Positions 17,033 through 26,018 are shown, counted from the first letter of the stretch. The stretch: 64,000 bases of DNA from Enterococcus dispar ATCC 51266 (GCF_000406945.1 NZ_KE136354.1:2139290-2203289); one strand, 5' to 3'. Notes: generated by a model not told the origin, from the sequence alone. Translations and numbers: made by a program.

Positions 17033-18804
17033 TATTCTTTCTCTCCTATCTCAATATAGACTGGTTTGTTTGAAAACTTGAGTTGCGTGTTGAACTTGCC
17101 TTCTGTTTCAAATACTATAATTTCATTTATTCCCGCTTTTAAAAGTGGCGCTGGTACGTATAGATAGCCTGTTGGCCCCACTTCCCAGAAACGACCTAAA
17201 TTAAATCCATTCACTAATACACAACCTTTACCCCAGTTGCGGCAATCAATAAAAGTATCCGCGGGACAATCCACATTTACTTCAAATTTATAAAAGGCAG
17301 GTCCTGTTACTGATGTTTGCTCATAATCCAATTGACTCGATTTTTCTAAATCAACACTATAATGTGTCCATTCGGAGTGAAAGTGTAAATCAAGCATAAC
17401 ACCACCACGAATACCTTTTCTTTGGGTTGGTGCTAATAATTTTGATCCATAATTCACCCGTCCCATATTTTCCACAAGAATTGCCAACTCATTATCCTTC
17501 TCGTAGGGTAGATCCAAAGACAATTCCGTTCCAATTTCTTTTTTATATTGTGTGGCTACCTCTTCATTATTGACGTAAACCTTTGCCCGATCACTTGCTT
17601 CAATTATTCTCACTTTGTCCACATGTCTTTTTTTGCCAATATTAGATTTATACACGATATAGCCGTAGCCTTGATTCAATTTCTCCATTGATAAAGGCCA
17701 TTTATTTTTTGAAACTTTACTAACCTGTTCGAGATTTTGAAATAAAGCTGCAGCACCGATATATTCAACCTCTTCAAATGCTTTTTTAGGGTGATTCTCA
17801 TTTACAGCGACTTTTTCCTGTTGGGAGAATACCGATTGCAATAGTTCAAACTTCTCTGTGGTATCACCCCACTCAGTTAAGACAGCATCATAATCATATG
17901 AAGTTATTTGATGTAAATCATTCGTTCCTCTTGCAGAACAGCCATTCATAAAGCCAAAGTTTGTGCCACCTTGAAACATATAAAGATTTAAGCTCCCAAG
18001 ATTATACATTTCTTCTACTGCGTTTTTTAGCTCTTCGGGATTTCGACGAATGATTTTTTCGTTCCACCGATTAAACCAGCCATCCCAAAATTCCATACAC
18101 ATAACTGGCGCTTCAATTGCATTATTGCCCATAAATTCAACTAAATTATTCACGTTATCCGTTGCCTTTGATCCAAAGTTTCCGGTGGGAAAGATATTTT
18201 CACCAGATAAAAATCCAGCTGTTAAAGCTTCATCCCACGCTCCATCTGATGTAAAGATAGGTACATCAATATGCTTACGCATAATTCGCAATATCTCTGA
18301 CAGATACTCTTTATCATTTCCATAGGAACCGTATTCATTTTCCAATTGCATCATAATCACGGGACCATTTTCCGTCCATTGATATTTTTTTAATTTTGGC
18401 AATAAAATATCAAAATATCTTTCAACATATTCAATAAATAACGGATCACTGGAACGAATTTTACAGTTTTTTTCCAATAACCAAAATGGTAATCCCCCAA
18501 ATTCCCATTCTGCGCAAATATACGGAGAAGGCCTCAAAATGACAAATAGATTTCGTTTTGCTGCGGCTTCAATAAATTTGCTAATATCATGTCCATAAGA
18601 TTCAAAATCATATTTTCCTTCGTTTGTTTCATGATAATTCCACGGAATATACGTTTCGACCGTATTACAACCAACTTCTTTTAAGCGATCTAATGCATAA
18701 CCCCAGTATTCTTCTACAATTCTAAAATAATGGACTGCACCTGAAACAATTTTTATCTTTTCTCCATTTATTATAAAATCTTTTTTTATTTCAATAGAAT
18801 TCAT
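17032..18804 (-). CDS. GH35 beta-galactosidase, BgaC-like, cytoplasmic
   Basis: Removes terminal beta-linked galactose. The 590-residue protein aligns by eye over its whole length with Streptococcus pneumoniae BgaC, which prefers Gal-beta-1,3-GlcNAc. Acid/base is Glu157 in QLENEYGSYG and nucleophile Glu238 in CMEFWDGWFNRW. CNTVETYIPWNYHE and RPSPYICAEWEFGG are family signatures; the C-terminal beta domains end with GKGCVLVNGFNLGRFWEVGP. No signal peptide or anchor, so it works on imported sugars. It heads the PTS-sulfatase operon, preceded by a clear promoter and an operator shared with the divergent GntR gene. In pneumococcus the same enzyme leads a Man-family PTS operon; the sulfatase here is the difference. 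Since PTS import phosphorylates the sugar, which residue is phosphorylated and in what order the enzymes act is unknown. Confidence 0.92.
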   Translation of the reverse strand: MNSIEIKKDFIINGEKIKIVSGAVHYFRIVEEYWGYALDRLKEVGCNTVETYIPWNYHETNEGKYDFESYGHDISKFIEAAAKRNLFVILRPSPYICAEWEFGGLPFWLLEKNCKIRSSDPLFIEYVERYFDILLPKLKKYQWTENGPVIMMQLENEYGSYGNDKEYLSEILRIMRKHIDVPIFTSDGAWDEALTAGFLSGENIFPTGNFGSKATDNVNNLVEFMGNNAIEAPVMCMEFWDGWFNRWNEKIIRRNPEELKNAVEEMYNLGSLNLYMFQGGTNFGFMNGCSARGTNDLHQITSYDYDAVLTEWGDTTEKFELLQSVFSQQEKVAVNENHPKKAFEEVEYIGAAALFQNLEQVSKVSKNKWPLSMEKLNQGYGYIVYKSNIGKKRHVDKVRIIEASDRAKVYVNNEEVATQYKKEIGTELSLDLPYEKDNELAILVENMGRVNYGSKLLAPTQRKGIRGGVMLDLHFHSEWTHYSVDLEKSSQLDYEQTSVTGPAFYKFEVNVDCPADTFIDCRNWGKGCVLVNGFNLGRFWEVGPTGYLYVPAPLLKAGINEIIVFETEGKFNTQLKFSNKPVYIEIGEKE

Positions 18805-18822
18805 AAACTCTCCTTACTTCAC

Positions 18823-18840
18823 ATCTTAATATATTAAGAT
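18823..18840. promoter_or_regulatory. GntR-type operator 1 (GH35 side)
   Basis: ATCTTAATATATTAAGAT, an 18-base perfect palindrome, starts at the -10 box and covers the presumed transcription start of the GH35 operon. Confidence 0.8.
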
Positions 18841-18867
18841 AATAACACGCGAATGAAACGTTTACAA
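18839..18867 (-). promoter_or_regulatory. Promoter of the GH35-PTS-sulfatase operon
   Basis: On the minus strand -35 TTGTAA (18867-18862), 17-base spacer, -10 TATTAT (18844-18839). The -35 box overlaps TGAAACGTTTACA (18854-18866), which resembles a catabolite-response element but is one base short of the usual spacing. Confidence 0.78.
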
Positions 18868-18908
18868 TATAAAAAAATAAAATAATGTATCTCCATTAAA
18901 GAATATGT

Positions 18909-18930
18909 TATAATCTTAATATATTAAGTT
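18909..18930 (+). promoter_or_regulatory. gntR -10 box and operator 2
   Basis: A consensus TATAAT (18909-18914) is followed without gap by ATCTTAATATATTAAGTT (18913-18930), the second copy of the operator with its 14-base core identical. The -35 is weak. The layout predicts autoregulation. Confidence 0.75.
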
Positions 18931-18974
18931 AATAAAAATAAATAAAATAACGAAATCTTGCGAGGTGAAAGCTT

Positions 18975-19676
18975 ATGCAGCCTAAATATTTGAAAATTAA
19001 AAGTGATTTGCTTCAAAAAATTCGTCAAGGTGAATTTGAACCTGGCGAGCAATTTTATTCTGAATCTGAATTAATCAAAATGTATGATGTTAGTTCAATA
19101 ACCGTTATACGTGCATTGAAAGAATTAGTTAGTGAAGGGTATCTATTTAGTATCCAAGGAAAAGGCCGATTTGTTTCAAAAGGAAAATTGGGTCAAAATG
19201 TGCACTTTACCGATATCGAGATGTTTCCTGATCAAGAAACAGCCGTAGAAGTGCTATCTATTTCAAAATCAAATGATGAAAAGATAAAGACAAGATTAAA
19301 TGTTTCAGACACTGAAACTGTCTACTGTTTTGAACGGCTAAGAAAAAGCAACGGTGTTCCTTTTTTCTTACAATATTCCTACCTTTCGTCTCGCTACATC
19401 AGTGAAGATGATGTCAAACACCCAGAACGGTTTATTTCTATTTACGATAAAATGCGAGAAGATTATGATCTTCATTTAACGACAGCCCCATCGGTTGAAT
19501 ATTATAAAATATGTTTTCCTACACCCAATACGGTAGCGCAACTATTAAATATCGATACCAAAAGCCCAACTAGTTTTGTCGAGCGTACAACTTTTATGGA
19601 AAATGGTAAGCCCATTGAGTTCATTCAGTCTTACAAAAGATGGGATTATTATTGCAGTAAAATCGATTCTTTATAA
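18975..19676 (+). CDS. GntR/HutC family transcriptional regulator (UTRA domain)
   Basis: A 233-residue repressor of the type that senses a phosphorylated sugar. Residues 1-70 are a winged helix (LLQKIRQGEFEPGEQFYSES, then ELIKMYDVSSITVIRALKEL, ending in the wing IQGKGRFVSKG). The remainder is a UTRA effector domain with ETVYCFERLRKSNGVPF and a final SFVERTTFMENGKPIEFIQS. AGGTGA precedes the ATG. Transcribed divergently from the GH35-PTS-sulfatase operon across two identical palindromes, so it is almost certainly its regulator and its own. Effector unknown, presumably a sugar phosphate made by the PTS. Confidence 0.92.
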   Translation: MQPKYLKIKSDLLQKIRQGEFEPGEQFYSESELIKMYDVSSITVIRALKELVSEGYLFSIQGKGRFVSKGKLGQNVHFTDIEMFPDQETAVEVLSISKSNDEKIKTRLNVSDTETVYCFERLRKSNGVPFFLQYSYLSSRYISEDDVKHPERFISIYDKMREDYDLHLTTAPSVEYYKICFPTPNTVAQLLNIDTKSPTSFVERTTFMENGKPIEFIQSYKRWDYYCSKIDSL

Positions 19677-19749
19677 AGATTAATTAGAAATAGATTATGT
19701 ATTGAAATATTGGTAGTAAAACTTTTATATTCAAAGTTTCACTAAAACA

Positions 19750-19800
19750 AAACAAACCCTTCACTATACCTATCGACTAGGCTTAGTGAAGGGTTTGTTT
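19750..19800. terminator. Bidirectional intrinsic terminator between gntR and purA
   Basis: AAACAAACCCTTCACTA and its exact complement (17 bp) enclose a 17-base loop. The convergent genes gntR and purA both run into it. Confidence 0.88.
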
Positions 19801-19818
19801 AAGCGGTTAAACTCACTT

Positions 19819-21111
19819 TTAAATCTGAGCCCAAACACTTTCTAAAATATTGGTTTGGTTGCGGTCTGGACCGACAGAGAATGTTGAGATGCGAACGCCG
19901 ACTAATTCTGAAATACGACGCACGTAATTACGCGCATTTTCTGGTAATTCACTTAAGTCTTTGCAATTTGTGATATCTTCAGACCAGCCTGGTAATTCTT
20001 CATAGACCGGTTTGCAACGGTTCAACTCTTTTAGGCTGGCTGGGTAATGATAGATTAATTCGCCATCTAATTCGTAAGCAGTACAAATTTTAACTGTTTC
20101 AAGTCCGCTCAATACGTCAATGGAGTTTAAGGATAGATTGGTGATCCCGGAAACGCGTTTGCTGTGACGCATCACCACAGAGTCAAACCAACCGACACGT
20201 CTTGGACGTCCTGTTGTCGTGCCATATTCACGACCAATCTTGCGAATTTGTTCGCCTGTTTCATCAAATAATTCAGTTGGGAATGGGCCATCACCGACAC
20301 GAGAAGTGTAAGCTTTACATACGCCGACTACTTTATTAATTTTAGATGGGCCAACCCCTGAACCGATGGTAACGCCACCGGCAACTGGATTAGATGAAGT
20401 TACAAATGGATATGTTCCTTGGTCAATATCTAACATAACCCCTTGGGCACCTTCAAATAATACGCGTTTACCCGCATCTAAAGCATCATTTAAAATGACA
20501 GAAGTATCGGTCACATATTTTTTAATTTCTTGACCGTATTGGTAATATTCTTCAAAAATAGCATCAAAATCCATGGCTTCACTGTCAAACATTTTCGTAA
20601 ATTGACGGTTTTTGTCTTCTAAATTAATCCGTAAACGTTCTGCAAAAATTTCTTTATCTAGTAAGTCGGCAATACGAATCCCCACTCGGGCTGCTTTGTC
20701 CATATAAGCTGGCCCAATACCTTTAATCGTGGTACCGATTTTATTATCGCCTTTTGCATCTTCTTGCAATTGGTCTAATTTAATATGATAAGGCAAAATT
20801 ACATGAGCACGATCTGAAATACGTAAGTTATCGGTTGCTACCCCATGTTCTTTTAAATATGCTAGTTCTTGCACCAATGATTTCGGGTTGACGACAACGC
20901 CGTTTCCGATGACACTGATTTTTTCCCGATAAAAAATACCTGAGGGAATTAAATGTAATTTATAAGTCACACCATCAAATTTAATTGTATGACCTGCATT
21001 ATCCCCGCCTTGGTAACGGGCAATAACTTCTGCATTTTCACTTAAAAAGTCAGTGATCTTTCCTTTTCCTTCGTCGCCCCATTGTGTTCCCACAACTACT
21101 ACTGATGACAT
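19819..21111 (-). CDS. purA: Adenylosuccinate synthase
   Basis: Joins IMP and aspartate using GTP to form adenylosuccinate, the first committed step to AMP. The 430-residue product is full length and has the expected signatures: [11 protein letters not shown] (8-18), [48 protein letters not shown], and [13 protein letters not shown]. Start ATG at 21111 with a promoter about 40-65 bases upstream. The local neighbours are not purine genes. Identification is certain. Confidence 0.98.
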   Translation of the reverse strand: MSSVVVVGTQWGDEGKGKITDFLSENAEVIARYQGGDNAGHTIKFDGVTYKLHLIPSGIFYREKISVIGNGVVVNPKSLVQELAYLKEHGVATDNLRISDRAHVILPYHIKLDQLQEDAKGDNKIGTTIKGIGPAYMDKAARVGIRIADLLDKEIFAERLRINLEDKNRQFTKMFDSEAMDFDAIFEEYYQYGQEIKKYVTDTSVILNDALDAGKRVLFEGAQGVMLDIDQGTYPFVTSSNPVAGGVTIGSGVGPSKINKVVGVCKAYTSRVGDGPFPTELFDETGEQIRKIGREYGTTTGRPRRVGWFDSVVMRHSKRVSGITNLSLNSIDVLSGLETVKICTAYELDGELIYHYPASLKELNRCKPVYEELPGWSEDITNCKDLSELPENARNYVRRISELVGVRISTFSVGPDRNQTNILESVWAQI

Positions 21112-21147
21112 ACGAACACCTCATTTTCTTTTATTCAATCCTGAACT

Positions 21148-21176
21148 ATTGTATCAGGTTAATGGGAATTATTCAA
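21148..21176 (-). promoter_or_regulatory. purA promoter
   Basis: Minus strand -35 TTGAAT (21176-21171), 17-base spacer, -10 TACAAT (21153-21148), placed between the upstream hypothetical gene and purA. Confidence 0.7.
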
Positions 21177-21208
21177 CTTATTCTCGAATAATGATTTTAA
21201 TTTTTTCT

Positions 21209-21643
21209 TCAAATCGACCAAAACACGAACATTAAAATGGTGTTTGCCATTTTTAGTATTTTAATTACGGCATCATTCTTCACATTTTCATTTTTCTTCA
21301 AGCGACATAAAATCACGAACCCCAGCTGGCGAACTTTTGCCAAATAGCGCCTTTTTAATAGCAGCCACTGATGCAAGCTAAAAAAATGTTTCAAATCACC
21401 AAAAAAGCGTAATTGCCACAGGCTCCATTTTTCTTTTTGATAAATCTGCGTTAATTCTGCTTGAAAACAAGCACTTGGAAATTCAGCTGCTTGGTTTAAG
21501 CGTGCTCTTAATTGAAAACATTTCAATAGTTGTAAATAAATCGTTTCATCAAAACGTTCATCTTGATAATAGTTTTTCATGCGTTTGGTTAGCGTTTTAG
21601 CCGTTAAGCCAAAAACTTGTTTATCATTAAACGGAATATACAT
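21209..21643 (-). CDS. Hypothetical protein
   Basis: A 144-residue basic protein that I do not recognise. It is helical in appearance, with a central aromatic segment (YQKEKWSLWQLRFFGDLKHFFSLHQWLLLKRRYL) and a hydrophobic C-terminus ANTILMFVFWSI that could be a single membrane segment. The ATG at 21643 has AAAGGAG nine bases ahead, which is the main reason to accept it. It precedes purA on the same strand, but purA has its own promoter. An inverted repeat lies 56-90 bases upstream. Function unknown. Confidence 0.55.
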   Translation of the reverse strand: MYIPFNDKQVFGLTAKTLTKRMKNYYQDERFDETIYLQLLKCFQLRARLNQAAEFPSACFQAELTQIYQKEKWSLWQLRFFGDLKHFFSLHQWLLLKRRYLAKVRQLGFVILCRLKKNENVKNDAVIKILKMANTILMFVFWSI

Positions 21644-21950
21644 CGCTTTTTGCTCCTTTTTTTGATCTGTATTTCATCGTTTAGTGTAACGTTGTTGCGC
21701 TTTTTTTGCGTAATAAATATTACGCAAAAAAGCACACCAATGATTTTAACTATCTCCCACAAAAAGCTGACCCGATTTTCTAATCCTCACCTTAACAACG
21801 AAAAAAGCAGCAGTTGTGTCAAAAAACGCTATAAAAGAGGGCAACTTTTTAATGTCAAAGTAAAATTGCCGAAATTATTCCGCCAATTTATTCAAATTTC
21901 TTTCGTAAAAAATCAGCCTTGCGACTGATTTTTACTAAAATACTACTTTT
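21644..21950. other. Intergenic region with hairpins
   Basis: Spacer between the divergent hypothetical gene and padR. It holds the palindrome at 21699-21733 and a short hairpin near 21906-21933 (AAAATCAG...CTGATTTT) followed by a T run, which could stop transcription entering from the left. No gene is supported. Confidence 0.45.
21699..21733. repeat. Perfect palindrome, possible operator
   Basis: TTTTTTGCGTAATA and TATTACGCAAAAAA are exact inverted copies around two bases. The T and A runs are on the wrong sides for a terminator, so a protein-binding site upstream of the hypothetical gene is more likely. Confidence 0.5.
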
Positions 21951-22001
21951 TACTTCATCTGTCGTAGTAAACATGCTATTATTATTACGACAGATGAAGT
22001 A
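21951..22001. promoter_or_regulatory. padR operator-promoter region
   Basis: TACTTCATCTGTCGTA (21951-21966) is repeated as its exact complement at 21986-22001, with a possible -10 TATTAT (21977-21982) in between. PadR proteins commonly bind inverted repeats at their own promoters. Confidence 0.72.
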
Positions 22002-22022
22002 ATTTTAAAAGGTGGTGACACA

Positions 22023-22349
22023 ATGATTTCAAGCGATGGCATTCGCGGTTATAATGACGCGATTATTTTGACGATTTTGGCAGAAGGAGATTCTTATGGC
22101 TATGCGATTTCAAAAGAAATTAAGGCCCGCACCGATGAAATTTATGTCATCAAAGAAACGACGCTCTATTCCGCTTTTACCCGCTTGGAAAAACAAGGTC
22201 TCATTACCGCTTATCCCGGGGAAGTGACCCATGGCAAAAAGCGCACTTATTACGCGATTACTGCTGCCGGAAAAACGGCTTTAGCAGAAAAAATTGCCGA
22301 ATGGAGTCAGACAAAAAAAGTAGTCGATCGCTTTTTAATTGGTTCATAA
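22023..22349 (+). CDS. PadR family transcriptional regulator
   Basis: A 108-residue winged-helix repressor. The domain is complete: DAIILTILAEGDSYGYAISKEI, recognition region ETTLYSAFTRLEKQGLI, wing GKKRTYYAITAAGKTAL. The C-terminal dimerisation helix is short, as in the PadR-s2 group. GGTGG before the ATG. A 16-bp perfect inverted repeat overlaps its promoter, which predicts autoregulation. The next gene on the strand is a membrane protein with an N-terminal domain commonly paired with PadR regulators, so they are probably regulator and target. Confidence 0.9.
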   Translation: MISSDGIRGYNDAIILTILAEGDSYGYAISKEIKARTDEIYVIKETTLYSAFTRLEKQGLITAYPGEVTHGKKRTYYAITAAGKTALAEKIAEWSQTKKVVDRFLIGS

Positions 22350-22553
22350 CACAAGCACTGCCTAATTTTTAACACGTCTGAAAATATATTGTCACAAAAT
22401 GACTTCAATTTGAGCTGGAAAATAAAAGGTCCCCTGACTTCACATCAGAAAAACTCCTTAAAATACAGCTTTAACTTGAAATATGTACCTTGTTGTTAGC
22501 CTGACAAAAATTTTTCATTCTAACTAACAACAATCAAACAAGGAGGAATAAAA

Positions 22554-23672
22554 ATGAAAATTATCGTGGAATATTTAGATAGTTTGTTTTTAAATGTCCC
22601 CGTCACGCCGGAAACAAAAAAAGCAAAAGAAGATTTACTGGCATTGATGGAAGATCATTATAACGAATTAATTGCTGAAGGAAAAAATGAACATGAAGCA
22701 ATCGGGGCGGTAATTACCGAATTTGGTTCAATCGATGAATTACTTGATGAGCTAGGTGTACAGCGGGAAATGCCACAAGCTACTTCAGAGAAAAAGATAG
22801 CCCAAGAACATGAGCAACCTCAAAATAGTTTAGATGACGATTTTAATTTTGATGAAGAAGATTTTTCAAAAGCAGCTTGGCGGGCCAACCACGAAAATTT
22901 CGACCAACAAGATTGGGACACTTCAGATTATGCCAAAGAAGATTACGCCAAAAATTACGCCGAGCCGATTACCCTAGACGAAGCTGAAGATTACTGGCGC
23001 ATGATTCGCCAGTTTGCCGTTTTCATTGCCAGCGGGGTCTTATTGTGTGTCGTAGCGATTGCTTCACTGATTTTGTTAGCTAATAGAGGTGTAGAAGGTA
23101 TAGGGTTAGCAAGTTTCTTCTTATTAGTGGCAGTAGCAGTCGGGATGTTTATCACTGCTGGGATGAAATTCACGCGTACCCATAAAGCATTAGATGATCG
23201 ACCAATTAAAGAAGAAGTCCGTGCCACCGGTAAAATGTACGCTCAACAATATCATCGTAGTTTTAGCTTGTCACTTGTAGCTGGAATTTTTCTTTGTATT
23301 GTGTCGTTTATGCCGATTTTCATTTTACAATATGCCGAATATTTTGGCGTTGCCTTGTTTTTGATTATCGCCGGCTTAGGTGCTTTTCTAATTATTTATG
23401 GCAGTATCGTGCAAACTTATTACAAGCGCTTTGATAATGGTTCGATTTTCATTTCCGATGAAAAAGAACCCGGACCAAATGCTTGCCAACATCTGTATGG
23501 CAAAAATGCGCCCATTGTCGGAATGTTTTCAACCATTTACTGGCCGGTTGTCGTTGTGATTTATTTTATTTGGTCCTTTGTGTTTCATGGTTGGGGATAT
23601 TCTTGGTTAATTTTTGTTATCGCTGGAATTTTTCAAGACAGCATTTTAAAATATTTCAAAAATAAACGGTAA
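22554..23672 (+). CDS. PadR-associated membrane protein with N-terminal permease-prefix/DUF1700-like domain
   Basis: A 372-residue protein. Residues 1-70 are a helical domain (MKIIVEYLDSLFLNVPV, then a segment ending EFGSIDELLDELGV) of the kind encoded next to PadR regulators. Residues 75-145 are acidic and low complexity, rich in Asp, Glu, Asn and Gln. Four or more membrane helices follow: AVFIASGVLLCVVAIASLIL, FFLLVAVAVGMFITAG, SLSLVAGIFLCIVSFMPIF and two C-terminal pairs. A strong AAGGAGG site precedes the ATG. Proteins of this type respond to envelope stress in related bacteria; direct function is unknown. Spaced 204 bases from padR, so it may have a separate promoter. Confidence 0.8.
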   Translation: MKIIVEYLDSLFLNVPVTPETKKAKEDLLALMEDHYNELIAEGKNEHEAIGAVITEFGSIDELLDELGVQREMPQATSEKKIAQEHEQPQNSLDDDFNFDEEDFSKAAWRANHENFDQQDWDTSDYAKEDYAKNYAEPITLDEAEDYWRMIRQFAVFIASGVLLCVVAIASLILLANRGVEGIGLASFFLLVAVAVGMFITAGMKFTRTHKALDDRPIKEEVRATGKMYAQQYHRSFSLSLVAGIFLCIVSFMPIFILQYAEYFGVALFLIIAGLGAFLIIYGSIVQTYYKRFDNGSIFISDEKEPGPNACQHLYGKNAPIVGMFSTIYWPVVVVIYFIWSFVFHGWGYSWLIFVIAGIFQDSILKYFKNKR

Positions 23673-23791
23673 TGTTGCCTTCTTCTGAACTAAATTCTAC
23701 ATGAAAAAGCAAAATTATGTGAACTTACTTTTTATTTTCATTTTATTTTATTGTTTCATAGCGGTACAATTAAGCTTACTTCTGACAAACA

Positions 23792-23864
23792 AAAACAGTT
23801 ACAGGTGCGCCTACCTCATTGCTAAAAGGGGTAATTTAGGCTAACACTTGCAACTGTTTTTTAT
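23792..23864. terminator. Large double-stem terminator
   Basis: Outer arms ACAGTTACAGGTG and CACTTGCAACTGT (two mismatches), inner arms around CCTACC and GGGGTAATTTAGG, then TTTTTTATTTTT. It lies between convergent genes and has T runs on both strands. Confidence 0.7.
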
Positions 23865-23896
23865 TTTTAGCTACCTTTTTTTAAAAAAATGGGCAA

Positions 23897-24064
23897 CTAC
23901 ATGACGTTATTGTTTTGAATTACTTCTTGAATGGCGCAAAGATATTTTTCAGTGCTTTTTACGTGGGCAGCTTCATGCGCTTTGATTTCAGCCAAACGTT
24001 GATCGGTTTCTTCTAATTTCACCAATACTTGTTGTAATAATGTTGTGATTTGTTCGTTGTTCAT
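23897..24064 (-). CDS. Small coiled-coil-like hypothetical protein
   Basis: A 55-residue acidic helical protein beginning MNNEQITTLLQQVLVKLEETD, with a heptad-like hydrophobic pattern. The open frame extends upstream into the MFS gene in another frame, but the ATG at 24064 has GGGGGA upstream and lies 19 bases after the MFS stop, so it is probably the second gene of that transcript. I do not recognise a family. Confidence 0.55.
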   Translation of the reverse strand: MNNEQITTLLQQVLVKLEETDQRLAEIKAHEAAHVKSTEKYLCAIQEVIQNNNVM

Positions 24065-24083
24065 TTTTTTATCCCCCAGCTCT

Positions 24084-25292
24084 TTAGTCTTCCACCGGTA
24101 ATTCGCTTTTTTTGCTTTCAACAGTTTTGACGCGGTAAAAAATCCCATATAAAATCGCACAGATAACTGGTAAAAAGCCTGCTACTAAATAAATCCCTTG
24201 GAAAGATAACATGCTGCGTAATTCCCCTAAAATAAATGGTCCAATCCCAAGCCCTAAGTCAAGACCAATAAAGTACGTTGATAATGAAATCCCGATACGG
24301 TGGTCTTCACTGACTTTTAGACAAATCGCTTGGCCATTTGACATGAATGTTCCATAGCCTAAGCCGATTAAAGCCCCCGCTACAAGCAACATCCAGCTGG
24401 CATTGGTAATGCTCAAAAGAAATAAGCCGCCAGTTAAAAATAAATAACTTGGATACATTACGTAGTTTTCCCCGCGTAAGTCAAAAATACGACCAGACAT
24501 TGGACGCGTGAAAGTAATAATAAGAGCGTAAACCACAAAGAATAGAGAACTAGCACTCACTAAATGAATTTCTTTGGCATAAGAAGAAAGGAAAGCCAAG
24601 ACACTTGAATAAGCCAAACCCATCAAAAAGCCAATAAATGAAATAAAGACTACTTTTCTTTCCACAAAACTATCAAATGTCCATTTTGTTAATTGTTCCC
24701 GATGTTCAGGGGTTAAGACAATATTTCTGACTGGAAAAGCAAAGCAGGCAATTGTCGTTAATAAAATTAAAACAATGGAGAAAATAATAATGAAATAGAA
24801 ATTGGTTGTATTTAAAAGTACCATCCCGATTAATGGGCCAATCGCAGCCGCTAAACTAGTTGATAACCCATAATAATTAATACCTTCCCCATATTTTGAT
24901 TTGGGAATATAGGCGGTCACAATTGCGTTAGTCGCGGTCGAAACAGTTCCATAAGCAAAACCGTTTAACAAGCGAATCAGATACATCATGCCAATAGTTG
25001 GCATATAAAGATACGCAATCATCGTAATCAAGTAAAATAATGCACCGTAGCGCAGTACCGCTTTACGTCCCCATAATTCAAGGGTTTTACCAATAATCAA
25101 ACGGGCTAATAATGTACCCAAAATATAAATACCTGTTGCCATGCCTGCTTGCCCTAACGTCGCATGGAGATTGTCTTGGGCGATGACGGCCATAATAACC
25201 ACTAACAAATAATAAACCAAATAAACAATAAAATTAATGAGGGTGATACTAATAAAGCCCTTATTGAATAATTTTTCTTCCTTGTGTTCCAA
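24084..25292 (-). CDS. MFS transporter
   Basis: A 402-residue major facilitator with twelve predicted helices. The inter-helix 2-3 motif appears as ARLIIGKTLELWGRKAVLRYG and its second-half counterpart as RPMSGRIFDLRGENYVMYP. A motif-C-like glycine-rich stretch (GLSTSLAAAIGPLIGMVL) suggests an antiporter/efflux type. Substrate is not deducible. Translation probably begins at TTG (25292), seven bases after AGGAGG. It is followed by a 55-residue gene. A spacer of about 500 bases with another small gene separates it from the Crp/Fnr regulator on the opposite strand. Confidence 0.88.
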   Translation of the reverse strand: MEHKEEKLFNKGFISITLINFIVYLVYYLLVVIMAVIAQDNLHATLGQAGMATGIYILGTLLARLIIGKTLELWGRKAVLRYGALFYLITMIAYLYMPTIGMMYLIRLLNGFAYGTVSTATNAIVTAYIPKSKYGEGINYYGLSTSLAAAIGPLIGMVLLNTTNFYFIIIFSIVLILLTTIACFAFPVRNIVLTPEHREQLTKWTFDSFVERKVVFISFIGFLMGLAYSSVLAFLSSYAKEIHLVSASSLFFVVYALIITFTRPMSGRIFDLRGENYVMYPSYLFLTGGLFLLSITNASWMLLVAGALIGLGYGTFMSNGQAICLKVSEDHRIGISLSTYFIGLDLGLGIGPFILGELRSMLSFQGIYLVAGFLPVICAILYGIFYRVKTVESKKSELPVED

Positions 25293-25473
25293 TGAATTTC
25301 CTCCTAGAATTTTGCAGTCCAGTTATTGCTAAAGCGAAAAAACGACTGCCCGAAATGTTTATAGCATAATAGTTTTAGATGACTGTGACTATCCGCTACT
25401 GATAATGCCTGCTGCTGAAAAAAACAATCTTCCTGTTTATAATTGCTTTTAAAAAAATGCTTACGTAAATGAG

Positions 25474-25794
25474 TTAAGCAAAAGATTCTGCCAAATTGGG
25501 GGCAAATGCAACTTCTACTGAACTGCCATTCCGCAGATTTTCTAATTTTGCTTCTACTTCGCGATAATTTGAAGGGTAGCGATCAACCAAAAGACTAATA
25601 AATAAATCCCGTACCGCCATAAACTCTTGCATAAATGCCGTGAATTCTTGACTTTCTTCTTTACTCACTTCCATCTTCCAAAATAAAGCATCTTGATAAG
25701 CATCATTTAAGAAAATTAGCGCTTGATCTTTTTCAAACCGCGCATTATACGCTGCATCCAAGCGCTCAAAAATCATTTCTTTCCATTCTTTCAT
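25474..25794 (-). CDS. Hypothetical helical protein
   Basis: A 106-residue acidic protein beginning MKEWKEMIFERLDAAYNARFEKDQ, predicted almost all helical. The open frame reaches 25902, but the ATG at 25794 follows AAGGAA at normal distance and the upstream extension looks non-coding. It is transcribed away from the Crp/Fnr gene. No family recognised. Its use of whole-helix, charged sequence suggests a soluble cytoplasmic protein. Confidence 0.6.
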   Translation of the reverse strand: MKEWKEMIFERLDAAYNARFEKDQALIFLNDAYQDALFWKMEVSKEESQEFTAFMQEFMAVRDLFISLLVDRYPSNYREVEAKLENLRNGSSVEVAFAPNLAESFA

Positions 25795-26018
25795 GAAAAT
25801 TTCCTTCTTTCTTTTCCTTGTGGGACTTAGTATAGCCACCAAAGCCAGAGAAAAAATGCGAGTTTGTGGTAAAAAAAAGTTTAAATTATAGTGCAAAAAC
25901 AAAAAACATTAACATTTGTTATTGTTTTTCTGTCTTTTTTCAGTTTAAATAAGTCTATCTGTGTTTTCTGAAAATAAATGAAAGTTACGCAAAAAGAGGG
26001 TAAGGAGCGTTTACTTAG

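Noticed and set aside
18854-18866. Catabolite-response element in the GH35 promoter
   Set aside because: TGAAACGTTTACA is one base shorter than a normal element and mismatched in one half; kept only as a remark.
19700-21200. Antisense and overlapping frames opposite purA and other long genes
   Set aside because: These frames lack ribosome binding sites and protein-like composition and are explained by the gene on the other strand.
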